DNA of 64,000 bases, taken from the NCBI GenBank assembly GCA_041558415.1, contig JBFFEY010000006.1, positions 37,978 to 101,977 of the forward strand, in the 5' to 3' direction. Below the pieces are notes generated by a model that saw only the letters and a list, made by a program, of their open reading frames with translations, ran no database searches and was not told the DNA's origin. This DNA is from SG8-39 sp041558415. GTDB taxonomy: Bacteria > Pseudomonadota > Gammaproteobacteria > Burkholderiales > SG8-39. Positions 40,925 to 50,466 of this stretch are shown piece by piece. The position numbers were made by a program, and so were the translations under genes. Every line of letters starts with the position of its first letter. Positions within the stretch are counted from its first letter, which is position 1.

Positions 40925-42562
40925 TCAGAGCGCCGCGGCTTCGAAGACGCGGCCGTCCTGCACCGTGCCCCAGACGCGCAGGTCCTTGAGGCCTTCGGCG
41001 CCCACCTCGCGCGGGTCATCCTCGAGGACCGCGAAATCCGCCCGCTTGCCGCATTCGATCGAGCCGATCTCGTGGTCGAGTCGCAGCGTGTACGCGGCGC
41101 CCAGGGTGATGGTGCGCAGCGCGTCCTCGACACCGATGCGCTCCTCGCTGCCGAGCATACGGCCGCTTGCGGTGCGGCGGTTGATCGCGCACCAGGCGGT
41201 GAACAGGGGGCCGAGCGGCGTGACGGGCGCATCGGAATGGATCGCCAGGGGCACGCCGGCCGCGAGCGCCGTGGCGCAGGCGTTCATGCGCTCTGCGCGC
41301 TCGGGGCCGACCGTCATCGCGTAGTGCTGGTCGCCCCAGTAGTAGTGGTGGTTGGGAAACAGGTTGACGCACATGCCGAGCGCCCGCATGCGCCGGAACT
41401 GGGCCGCATCGGCCAGCTGGCAGTGCTGCAGCGTGAAGCGGTGGTCGCGCGCCGGATGTGCCTGCAGCGCTTCCTGCATGCAGTCAAGCACCAGCTCGGT
41501 CGCCTCGTCGCCGTTGGTGTGCGTATGCACGAGCAGGCCTTCCTGCAGCGCGCGCGCGTAGACCGCGCGCATCGTCTCGGGCGGCGTGTACCACAGGCCG
41601 TTCGGCGCGCCGTTGTAATAGCCGGGCCAGCGCAGGCGCGCCGAGAAGCCCTGGATCGAGCCGTCGGCGACGAGCTTGATCGCGCCGAGCCGCAGCCGTG
41701 CGCTGCTCTGCGCACGCAGCGCCAGCGCCCGCTCGACAAGTGCCTGCGGCGTCTGGTTCGTCTGGCGCAGCAGCGAAACGATGCGCAGCGGATAGTCCGC
41801 CTCGCCCGTCACGCCAAGCAGCATCTCGACCGCGTCCTGCGGCAGCGGGCTGGCGAGGTCGGTCGCCGTGGTGACGCCGGTGCGCACCGCGAGGCGCGCG
41901 AACAGGCGCGCGCCGAGCGGATCGGCGGCGAGCCGCTCGCGGTCGAAACCGACGTGCAGCGCGACCGGCATCATCGCATCGGGCCCCTTCAGCTCGCCGC
42001 TCGGCAGTCCGTCGGCGCCGAGTGGCACGCCCGGGTGGCTGATGCCGCTGCGCAGCAGGCCGCCGCGCGCGAGCGCCCGGCTGTTGACGTTGAGGATGTG
42101 GAAGCTCGCATGCATCACCCCGACCGGCCGTTCGGCCGAGACGCGGTCGAGATCGGCGCGGCCCACGCGCCGCGCGCCGAAATAGATCGGGTCGAGTCCC
42201 CAGCCGATGACCGGCTGCGCCGGATCGGCGAACGCCTGCTCGGCCTCGCGCAGGCGTTCGATGACCGCCTCGATCGAGGTCACGCCCGGCCAGATGCGGC
42301 CATCCGGGTCCATGCGGTCGTGATAGCCGACGTAGACGTAGGCCCACACCGAGCCTTCGAACAGGTGGCTGTGGCCCTCGACCAGGCCGGGCATCAGCAC
42401 CTTGTCGGCGAAGCGCGCGTCGAGCCGGTGCGCGCCCCAGCCGGTGAGGTCGTCGAGGCTGCCGGCGCCGAGGATGCGGCCGTCGCGTACCGCGACGTGC
42501 GTCGCCTCGGGGCGGGCCGGGTTCATCGTGAGGACGCGCTTCGCGCGGTAGATCGTGATCAT
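40925..42562 (-). CDS. YtcJ-like metal-dependent amidohydrolase
   Basis: A 545-residue amidohydrolase of the Amidohydro_3 type: PGLVEGHSHLFEGSVW (metal-binding HSH), GAIKLVADGSIQGFSA with the carboxylated-Lys-type position, VHTHTNGDEATELVL, LQHCQLADAAQF and AIHSDAPVTPLGPLF. It hydrolyses an amide, carbamate or similar bond; the substrate is unknown. ATG 42562 gives the standard start MITIYRAKRVLTMNPARPEATHV. It is followed closely by the CobW-type chaperone gene. Confidence 0.9.
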   Translation of the reverse strand: MITIYRAKRVLTMNPARPEATHVAVRDGRILGAGSLDDLTGWGAHRLDARFADKVLMPGLVEGHSHLFEGSVWAYVYVGYHDRMDPDGRIWPGVTSIEAVIERLREAEQAFADPAQPVIGWGLDPIYFGARRVGRADLDRVSAERPVGVMHASFHILNVNSRALARGGLLRSGISHPGVPLGADGLPSGELKGPDAMMPVALHVGFDRERLAADPLGARLFARLAVRTGVTTATDLASPLPQDAVEMLLGVTGEADYPLRIVSLLRQTNQTPQALVERALALRAQSSARLRLGAIKLVADGSIQGFSARLRWPGYYNGAPNGLWYTPPETMRAVYARALQEGLLVHTHTNGDEATELVLDCMQEALQAHPARDHRFTLQHCQLADAAQFRRMRALGMCVNLFPNHHYYWGDQHYAMTVGPERAERMNACATALAAGVPLAIHSDAPVTPLGPLFTAWCAINRRTASGRMLGSEERIGVEDALRTITLGAAYTLRLDHEIGSIECGKRADFAVLEDDPREVGAEGLKDLRVWGTVQDGRVFEAAAL

Positions 42563-42685
42563 GCGGCACTCCGGTGCGAGGCCGACGAGTCTAGCCAGCG
42601 CCCGCCGCGCGGCATAGGGCTGCCTGCGGAACACCGCGCGCGGTTGCGGTAGGCTCGCGGCTAAGCCTGGCACCGAGGAGGGCCG

Positions 42686-44257
42686 ATGAAGACGCTGCTG
42701 GATGCGGTGGCAGAGCGCACGCGCGCGAAGCCGGATGCGCTGGCGTTCTTGACGCCTACGCGCAGCTGGAGCTTTGCGCAAATCGAAGAGGCGTCGAACC
42801 GCGCCGCGCAGGGCCTGCGCGCGCTCGGCATCGGCGAAGGCGCGCGCGTCGCCTGCCTGACCAAACATACCGCGGAGTGCGTGGTACTGATGCTGGCCGC
42901 CTGCAAGGTCGGCGCCGTGTGCATGCCGGTCAACTGGCGACTCGCGCCGCCCGAGATCGACTACATTCTCAACCACGGCCAGGCGCGCCTGATGGTGGCC
43001 GATGCCGCCTTTCTCGAGGCGCTGCGCGCGGTGCGGGCCCCGTCGTTGGCGCGCACGCTGTGCACCGAGCGCAGTACCGGTGAGGCGCAAGGCTTTGGCG
43101 ATTGGGGTAACGCGTTCGACGCAGTCGATTCGGGCCGCAGGCCGGCGATGCGCGACACCGCGCTGCAGCTGTACTCGTCGGGCACGACGGGGCTGCCGAA
43201 GGGCGTCGAACTGTCGCACGAAAACCTGAGCGTGTTCGTGCGCGGTCCCGTTTCGGCCGCGATCGGCTACAACGGCGCGCCCGACGTCATGCTCAACGTG
43301 TTGCCGACCTACCACATCGCGGGCGTCGGCATCGGCCTGCTCACCCTGGCGCGTGGCGGGCCGAGCGTGCTCATTCCCGATTTCGATCCCGGGCAGGTGG
43401 TCGACGCGATCGGCGAGCACGGCATCACGCACGCCTTCCTGGTGCCGGCGATGATCCAGTTCCTGCTGCAGGTGCCCGGCGTCGAGACGCGCGACTACGC
43501 GTCGCTGAGAGCGATTTCCTACGGCGCCTCGCCGATCTCCGACCAGGTGCTGATCCGCGCGCTGCGCACCTTCCAGTGTAATTTCCTGCAGGTGTACGGC
43601 CTGACCGAAACGACCGGCGCGGTCACCTGCCTGATGCCGGAGGACCACGACCCCGACGGCCCGAAGAAGCATCTGCTGCGTTCGGCCGGCAAGCCGATCG
43701 ACGGCGTCGAGATCCGCGTCGTCGATCCCGCCACGGGCAGCGGTTGCGCCGAGGGAGAAGTGGGCGAAGTCTGGATCCGCAGCCGCCAGAACATGAAGGG
43801 CTACTGGGCGAACCCGCAGGCCACCGCCGACGCCTTCGTCGATCGCGATGCCTCCGGTCTGGGCTGGTTCCGTTCCGGCGACGCGGGCTACCTGCGCGAC
43901 GGGTACCTCTTTCTGCACGACCGCATCAAGGACATGATTCTCTCGGGCAGCGAGAACATCTATCCGGCCGAGGTGGAGAACGCGCTCATGCAGCACCCGG
44001 CGATCGCGGATGGCGCGGTGATCGGCGTGCCCGACGCGCAATGGGGCGAGGCGGTGAAGGCCTGCGTCGTGCTCAAGTCCGGTGCGCAGGCGAGCGCGGC
44101 CGAGATCGACGCGTTCCTGCGTGCGCGCATCGCGCACTACAAGTGCCCGAAGTCGATCGACTTCCTGGAGGCGATTCCGCGCAACCCGACCGGCAAGATC
44201 CTCAAGCGCGTGCTGCGCGAGCCCTACTGGAAGGGCCGGGAGCGGCGCGTCAATTGA
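42686..44257 (+). CDS. acyl-CoA synthetase (AMP-forming)
   Basis: A 523-residue ANL enzyme: P-loop-like LYSSGTTGLPKGVELSHENL, VYGLTETTGAVTC, GWFRSGDAGYLRDGYLFLHDRIKDMILSGSENIYPAEVE and the C-terminal catalytic Lys in PRNPTGKILKRVLRE. It activates a carboxylic acid to its CoA thioester. Closest in style to FadD3/medium- or long-chain ligases; exact acid unknown. ATG 42686 has a GGAGG site. It could feed the acyl-CoA degradation genes at 26-30 kb. Confidence 0.92.
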   Translation: MKTLLDAVAERTRAKPDALAFLTPTRSWSFAQIEEASNRAAQGLRALGIGEGARVACLTKHTAECVVLMLAACKVGAVCMPVNWRLAPPEIDYILNHGQARLMVADAAFLEALRAVRAPSLARTLCTERSTGEAQGFGDWGNAFDAVDSGRRPAMRDTALQLYSSGTTGLPKGVELSHENLSVFVRGPVSAAIGYNGAPDVMLNVLPTYHIAGVGIGLLTLARGGPSVLIPDFDPGQVVDAIGEHGITHAFLVPAMIQFLLQVPGVETRDYASLRAISYGASPISDQVLIRALRTFQCNFLQVYGLTETTGAVTCLMPEDHDPDGPKKHLLRSAGKPIDGVEIRVVDPATGSGCAEGEVGEVWIRSRQNMKGYWANPQATADAFVDRDASGLGWFRSGDAGYLRDGYLFLHDRIKDMILSGSENIYPAEVENALMQHPAIADGAVIGVPDAQWGEAVKACVVLKSGAQASAAEIDAFLRARIAHYKCPKSIDFLEAIPRNPTGKILKRVLREPYWKGRERRVN

Positions 44258-44276
44258 GCCGCCGCCCCCGCCGTGC

Positions 44277-44498
44277 TCACTCCTCGTACTTGAACGAGAG
44301 CGCCAGCCGCGTGCGGAACGCGGTGACCTTGCCGCTGTCGACTCGTACGTCGAGCTTCACGACCTCCGCGATGCGCAGGTCGCGCAGCGACTTCGAGGCG
44401 GTCTTGACCGCGCTGCGCGCGGCGTCTTCCCAGGACGTGGCGCTCGTGCCGACGACGTCGATCACTCGATACACCGCATCCTTGCTCTTCTTGGCCAT
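44277..44498 (-). CDS. dodecin (flavin-storage protein)
   Basis: A 73-residue dodecin: VYRVIDVVGTSATSWEDAARSAVKTASKSLRDLRIAEVVKLDV, ending in LSFKYEE. Dodecins assemble as 12-mers that bind and buffer FMN or related flavins. A GGAGGCA site precedes ATG 44498. It converges on the acyl-CoA ligase gene with a 19-base gap. Confidence 0.94.
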   Translation of the reverse strand: MAKKSKDAVYRVIDVVGTSATSWEDAARSAVKTASKSLRDLRIAEVVKLDVRVDSGKVTAFRTRLALSFKYEE

Positions 44499-44582
44499 AC
44501 TGCCTCCTCGTTTGGTATGGTTTGCGGGACGTCCGCCGTTCGATTATGCGCGCCGCGACGGTGCCGCGGGCCGCGAACAGGC

Positions 44583-45170
44583 ATGAATTACCTCGCGCAC
44601 CTCTACTTATCGCCGCCCGACGAGGATGCCTGGCTCGGCAGTCTGCTTGGCGACTTCGTCAAGGGGCCGCTCGGCGGTCGCTACGCGCCGTCGGTGAACG
44701 CCGCGATTCGCCTGCATCGCAAGCTCGACGCATTTACCGATGCGAATGCCGCGGTGCAGCGCTCGAAATCGCGCATCAGCCGCGAGCGACGGCGCTACGC
44801 CGGCATCATGATCGACATGTTTTACGACCATTTTCTGGCGCGCAGCTGGCAGGAGTTCCACGACGAGTCGCTCGCGGCGTTCTCGGCGCGGGTTTACGCG
44901 CTGCTCGAGCGGCGCCGCGCCGAGCTGCCGGAACGGCTGCAGTTCGTCGCGCCGCGAATGGCCGCGCGCGACTGGCTCGGCTCGTACGCGAGCACCGCCA
45001 GCATTCATCGCGCGCTGGACGGCATCGGCACGCGCCTGCGGCGAGCCAACCGGTTGGCGGGCGCAGGCGAGGAACTGCTCGCCGACTATGCCGGCTTCGA
45101 GGCGGATTTTCGGGAATTCCTGCCGGAGGCGCGGGCGTTCGCCGCGCGCGACTACAAGTCCTTCTGGTAG
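44583..45170 (+). CDS. acpH: acyl carrier protein phosphodiesterase (AcpH)
   Basis: A 195-residue AcpH: MNYLAHLYLSPPDEDAWLGSLLGDFVKG, LHRKLDAFTDANAAVQRSKSRI, RRRYAGIMIDMFYDHFLARSW and YASTASIHRALDGIGTRLRRANRL, with the His/Asp residues of the HD-like fold. It removes phosphopantetheine from ACP. The start ATG 44583 is clear from the family N-terminus. Its end overlaps the leftward flavoprotein gene by 19 bases. Confidence 0.92.
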   Translation: MNYLAHLYLSPPDEDAWLGSLLGDFVKGPLGGRYAPSVNAAIRLHRKLDAFTDANAAVQRSKSRISRERRRYAGIMIDMFYDHFLARSWQEFHDESLAAFSARVYALLERRRAELPERLQFVAPRMAARDWLGSYASTASIHRALDGIGTRLRRANRLAGAGEELLADYAGFEADFREFLPEARAFAARDYKSFW

Positions 45171-45760
45171 CGCGCGATCATCTCTTCCTGCGTCTCGGGC
45201 GGGATATCGAGACCCGACTGTTCGGCGATCATCTGCCGCATGGTGGGCAGCACCGAGCGCTCGACGCGGTTCGCATCGCTCCACAGCCTGGAGCGCATCA
45301 GCGCCTTGGCACAGTGCAGGTACACCTCCTCTGCGCGCACTTCGATAACGACCTTCGGCGCGCGCCGTTCGTTCGTGCACAGACGGATGTGCTCCGCATC
45401 AGCCGATACACGCGCACGGCCGTTGACGCGCAGCGTCTCGTCGACGCCGGGGATGAGGAACAGCAGGCCGATGCGCCCGCTGGCCTGGATGTTCTGCAAG
45501 GTATCGAGCCGATTGTTGCCTGGCGCATCGGGAATCAGCAGCGTCGTGTCGTCGAGCACCTTGACGAAGCCCGGATCGCCGCCGCGCGGCGAGGCGTCGC
45601 AACGGTTGGCGTCGTCCGCGCTGGCGAGGACGACGAACGGCGCGCGCGCGATGAAACGCCTGCAATGCGGATCGAGGTGCCGGATTTCCTTGCGCCGCGC
45701 GCGCTCGCCGGGCGCTGCATACAGAGCACGCAGGTCGGGGCTGCGATCGTTCATGGCCAT
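45152..45760 (-). CDS. pyridoxamine-phosphate-oxidase-like flavoprotein
   Basis: A 202-residue split-barrel protein of the PPOX family (MSMEG_1061-like subgroup): FVVLASADDANRCDASPRGGDPGFVKVLDDTTLLIPDAPGNNRLDTLQNIQASGRIGLLFLIPG, then ETLRVNGRARVS and EVYLHCAKALMRSRLW. It should bind FMN and reduce or detoxify an unknown small molecule. ATG 45760 is used; ATG 45754 is also possible. Confidence 0.85.
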   Translation of the reverse strand: MAMNDRSPDLRALYAAPGERARRKEIRHLDPHCRRFIARAPFVVLASADDANRCDASPRGGDPGFVKVLDDTTLLIPDAPGNNRLDTLQNIQASGRIGLLFLIPGVDETLRVNGRARVSADAEHIRLCTNERRAPKVVIEVRAEEVYLHCAKALMRSRLWSDANRVERSVLPTMRQMIAEQSGLDIPPETQEEMIARYQKDL

Positions 45761-45803
45761 GGTCCGCGATTGCGCTAAGCGGTAATGATCGCGCGCACGT
45801 CCA

Positions 45804-46364
45804 TCAGCGCCGGCGCAGGTTGCGCGGCACCTCGCGCTCGAGTACGCGCCGCTCGATTGCCTTCATCGCTTCCAGCTTGCCCTCGGCTTCCGCGGCACGC
45901 GCTTCGGCCTGCTGCGCACGTTCCTCGGCGCGCGCAGCACCGCGCTCGGCCTCCGCGGCGCGCGCGTACGCCTGCCGCGCACGTGCTTCGAGGCGCCGGC
46001 GCTCGGCGAGCCAGGCGAGCGCGGTCGAGGCAACCGCCGCCCAGGCGCCGTCGGCGTCCGCAGCAAGCGGCGTGAGCAGCGCTTGGGCCTGGTCGAGCTC
46101 GGCGAGCGGCGCGGGCAACAGGGCGAAGAGCAGTCCGAGGCGCGCGCGGGCCGCAGGATCGTCGGGCGCCGCGCGCTGCGCGATGCGCGCGTTGGCGAGG
46201 TCGCGACGCCGGCTGGCGTCGTCGGCACGCAGCGTCGTGCGCACCTCGGCGACGATGCGCGCAGGCGATTGGACCGTGGGTTCCTCGGGCGCGCGAAGCG
46301 CGGCGCATGCCGTGACGAGAAGCGCGCCTGCGAGCGCCGCGGCGAGTCCGGTGAGGCGTTCCAT
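45804..46364 (-). CDS. lipoprotein with C-terminal coiled coil
   Basis: About 186 residues. A signal sequence with lipobox LLVTAC precedes a helical, Ala-rich body with a TPR-like character (ARIAQRAAPDDPAARARLGLLFALL), then a long Ala/Glu/Arg coiled coil (~125-175). ATG 46364 is chosen for a compact signal peptide; ATG 46373 is an alternative. No family was recognised. Similar small lipoproteins are sometimes found upstream of GlrKR-type genes, but here the bactofilin gene is divergent between them. Confidence 0.6.
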   Translation of the reverse strand: MERLTGLAAALAGALLVTACAALRAPEEPTVQSPARIVAEVRTTLRADDASRRRDLANARIAQRAAPDDPAARARLGLLFALLPAPLAELDQAQALLTPLAADADGAWAAVASTALAWLAERRRLEARARQAYARAAEAERGAARAEERAQQAEARAAEAEGKLEAMKAIERRVLEREVPRNLRRR

Positions 46365-46546
46365 GACGCGCATCATTCCACGAATCCGCTTGGCGCCCAC
46401 GCTGCTGTGACGGATTTCGCGTCGCGGGCGGGCGACGCCGACGCGCCGTGCTCGAGCAAAAAGCCCTGTGTTTTCCGCAGCCTGCAGCGGGCACGCAATC
46501 TGCTTGGCTCTCTGGCCTCATTCAACCACGGAATTGGAGTCACACC

Positions 46547-47095
46547 ATGCTGCCACGAGAAAGCCTGTTCCGCCGCCGCGACGAGCAGGACAGCCTGTTC
46601 CGCCGCCGCGACCCGGAGAGCAAGGGTCCCGTCACCGCGGCCGCCGCGATTGCGGCGGCGCCGGCCCCGGCGGTGCCGGCCGCGCCGCCGCCGGCGGCGC
46701 CCGCCACCCAGCCCGGCGAAGAGCGCAAGGAAGCCAAGCTGATCGTCGGCCCCGACATCAAGATGAAGGGTGTGGAAGTCACGGACTGTGACACGCTGGT
46801 GGTCGAGGGCCGCATCGAGGCGACGCTTGACGCGCGCGTGCTGCAGATCGCTTCGAACGGTGTGTTCCAGGGCGTTGTCGCGGTCGACGTCGCCGAGATC
46901 CACGGCGCGCTGGAAGGCGAGCTGACCGTGAGGAAGCAGCTTGTACTGCACGCCACCGGTCGTGTCAGCGGCAAGATCCGCTACGCCAAGATCAAGGTGG
47001 AGGAAGGCGCCGAGCTCTCGGGTGACATCGGCATGCTCGACAAGGCGGGCGCAACAGGCACGCGCCCGGTGCGCGCCGCCAACCCTGCGGCGTGA
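46547..47095 (+). CDS. bactofilin-like polymer-forming protein
   Basis: A 182-residue bactofilin (DUF583): the core (~65-165) has KLIVGPDIKMKGVEVTDCDTLVVEGRIEATLDARVLQIASNGVFQGVVAVDVAEIHG and RVSGKIRYAKIKVEEGAELSGDIG, the repeating beta-helix pattern. Bactofilins self-assemble into filaments that organise the envelope. The N-terminus carries the motif SLFRRRD twice. A Pro/Ala linker lies between. ATG 46547 has a TTGGAGT site. Confidence 0.86.
   Translation: MLPRESLFRRRDEQDSLFRRRDPESKGPVTAAAAIAAAPAPAVPAAPPPAAPATQPGEERKEAKLIVGPDIKMKGVEVTDCDTLVVEGRIEATLDARVLQIASNGVFQGVVAVDVAEIHGALEGELTVRKQLVLHATGRVSGKIRYAKIKVEEGAELSGDIGMLDKAGATGTRPVRAANPAA
46562..46612 (+). repeat. tandem 30-bp unit in the bactofilin gene
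   Basis: A 21-base segment (46562-46582, starting AGCCTGTTCCGCCGCCGCGA) is repeated exactly at 46592-46612, a 30-bp period. It encodes the SLFRRRD motif twice. The identity at every codon position indicates a recent duplication. Confidence 0.8.
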
Positions 47096-47102
47096 AGCTG
47101 CG

Positions 47103-47130
47103 GCCGCGCCGGCCGAGCCGCCGGCGCGGC
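47103..47130. terminator. strong hairpin between convergent genes
   Basis: GCCGCGCCGGC (47103-47113) pairs perfectly with GCCGGCGCGGC (47120-47130) around a 6-base loop. It sits between the bactofilin stop (47095) and the glrR stop (47150), the position of a bidirectional terminator, but lacks U-tracts. Confidence 0.45.
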
Positions 47131-47149
47131 GCCCAGCCGCGCGCCGGCC

Positions 47150-48523
<1,374 letters not shown>

Positions 48524-48543
48524 GCGTGGTCCTCCGTGAAAGT

Positions 48544-50127
48544 TCATGTGCTGCGTGCCGCGGGCTTGGGTTGCCGCAGCGGCAGCGTGACCTGGAAATG
48601 TCCGTGCGGGCTTTCGCCGACGATCGCGATGCGGCCGCCGTGTGCTTGGACGTACTCGCGCGCGATCGCCAGGCCGAGGCCGCTGCCCTCGATCGGGCTG
48701 TCGCCCCGGCGCCCCCCGCGGAAGAAGGTGTCGAACACCGATTCGCGCTCTTCCGGCGGCACGCCGGGCCCGGAATCGATGACCTCGAGCGTCGCGGCGT
48801 CGCCGTTGGCGCGCGTCAGCAGTGAGATCTCGCCGCCGCGCGGGGTGTACTTGATGGCGTTGCCGAGCAGGTTGTCGAGCACCGAGCGCAGCTTGTCGGC
48901 ATCGGCTTCGATGCGCACCGGCGAGAGCTTCAGGTTGAGCCGCTGTGCCTTCGCCTGCGCGGCGAGAGCGTGCGCCCCGACCACGTCGCGCACCAGCCTG
49001 TCGAGCGAGGCCGGCGCGATATGCAGCGATGCGGCGGCGTGCAGTGCCCGCTGATAGTCGAGCAGCGCGTCGATCTGCTGCTGCAGCTTGACGCTGTTCT
49101 CGCGCATGATCTCGACGATCTGGCGCTGGCGCGCGGCGAGCGGGCCGGCGACGCCGTCGCCGAGCAACTCGGCGCCCTCGCGCATGGCGGCGAGCGGCGT
49201 CTTCAGCTCGTGCGAGACGCTGCGCAGGAAGCGGTTCTTCTGGTCCTCGAGCTCGGCGAGCCGGCAGCGCAGCCAGTCGAGCCGCTCGCCGAGCGTGCGC
49301 AGATCGGTCGGGCCGGGCACGTGGATCGGCTGGCTGAAATCGCCGCGACCGAGCTCGCGGATCGCGGCGTCGAGTGCGCCGATCGGCTTGGCGATGATGC
49401 GCGTCAGCACCACCGCCAGGGTGAGCGTCGCGGCCGCCCCGAACAGCGCAAGCAGCATCGACCATTGCTGCAGATTGGCCGCTTCCCGGCGCAGCGCCTC
49501 GGCCTCGCTGTCGACGACGCTGTGGCTCGCAGCCATGACGAGGCGCGTGTTCTGCACCAGCGTGCCGACCAGCTGGTCGAGCGCGGCGCGGTCGACCTTG
49601 CCGGGTGGTGTGGTCGTCAGCATCTCGAGCAGTGAGGTCTCCAGCGCGATGGCGCGCTCGAGCGCGCCGCGCGCCCGCTCGCCCAGTTTTAGGCCGCGCA
49701 GCTCGACGGCGACCGCGTGGAAGCTGCGATGCGCGCGCACGAAATCGTCGAGCAGGGCCGGGTCGCCCAGTACCGCGGTCTGCTGCGCCAGGCGGTCGAT
49801 CGAGCCGAGCCGGTCGAACAGCGCGCGGCTGGTGCGCGCGGTGTGCACCGCGTCGTAGAGCGCGCTCTGGCTGCGCACCGAGAACTGCTCGGTGCGCCAG
49901 GCGGCGTAGACCAGCGCCAGCGACAGCGGCAGCGACACCAGGGTGAGCCCGACCAGCAGCATGCGGAAAAACGAGCGCGGATAGCCGCGCCGCGCCGTGC
50001 TCGCCGTCATGAACGTGGTGGGCTCGGATGAGACGGGCGCCTCGGACACCGTGGCCGCCGGCTGCCTGGCCGAAGTGCCGTCGCCGTCTGGCGACAGCCG
50101 AGGTTCCGCCGGCGCAGAGGTTCTCAT
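48544..50127 (-). CDS. glrK: sensor histidine kinase GlrK-like
   Basis: About 527 residues from ATG 50127. Two membrane helices (~45-65 and ~215-235) enclose a periplasmic helical sensor; HAMP (~235-290) and HisKA with phospho-His in RSVSHELKTPLAAMREGAELLGDGVAGPLAARQ follow. The HATPase domain has LGNAIKYTPRGG, DSGPGVPPEERE and GSGLGLAIAREY. The SHELKTPLASMREG-type box is characteristic of GlrK/QseE. The N-terminus is uncertain: ATG 50010, 50127, 50154 and 50295 are all in frame; 50127 has a GCGAGG site. Confidence 0.88.
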   Translation of the reverse strand: MRTSAPAEPRLSPDGDGTSARQPAATVSEAPVSSEPTTFMTASTARRGYPRSFFRMLLVGLTLVSLPLSLALVYAAWRTEQFSVRSQSALYDAVHTARTSRALFDRLGSIDRLAQQTAVLGDPALLDDFVRAHRSFHAVAVELRGLKLGERARGALERAIALETSLLEMLTTTPPGKVDRAALDQLVGTLVQNTRLVMAASHSVVDSEAEALRREAANLQQWSMLLALFGAAATLTLAVVLTRIIAKPIGALDAAIRELGRGDFSQPIHVPGPTDLRTLGERLDWLRCRLAELEDQKNRFLRSVSHELKTPLAAMREGAELLGDGVAGPLAARQRQIVEIMRENSVKLQQQIDALLDYQRALHAAASLHIAPASLDRLVRDVVGAHALAAQAKAQRLNLKLSPVRIEADADKLRSVLDNLLGNAIKYTPRGGEISLLTRANGDAATLEVIDSGPGVPPEERESVFDTFFRGGRRGDSPIEGSGLGLAIAREYVQAHGGRIAIVGESPHGHFQVTLPLRQPKPAARST

Positions 50128-50310
50128 CGCGGCCTCGCGTTCGTCACTGGGCATCGCCGTGCGGCCGCCCCGCGCCTCGCGTGGCTGAGCAGCCTGATTG
50201 TCCGCGATGCCCTTGTTTTCACGAGGATCCCGTGCCGAATCGGCGGCGCTGTGCGCATCTGGCGAGAGTATGCTGAGGCGGGTTGTCGCGTGCACGGTGA
50301 GCAGTCACAG

Positions 50311-50326
50311 TGCTCATTTCGTGCCA
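50311..50326 (-). promoter_or_regulatory. weak candidate sigma-54 promoter upstream of glrKR
   Basis: On the minus strand TGGCACGAAATGAGCA has a perfect -24 block (TGGCACG) and a GC at the right 10-base spacing from GG, but the -12 block is GAGCA instead of TTGCA. It lies in an AT-richer gap upstream of the glrK-glrR genes, so autoregulation is conceivable. Confidence 0.3.
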
Positions 50327-50466
50327 GAGAGTGAAATTCTTTAGAAACAGATGCTTGTAATTTGGATCGGCGCTTATTCGCGACAGTAATGTTGCTGAAA
50401 GGCGACGCTTTTGAGCATGGCTTTAAGGGTAGCCGTTGCGGCCGACGCCAAAAGGCGACAGATTTC

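Noticed and set aside
45820..46410. Rightward frame of ~196 codons over the coiled-coil lipoprotein gene.
   Set aside because: It is a Ser/Arg/Ala-rich shadow; the leftward frame has a lipobox and coiled coil and is the real gene.
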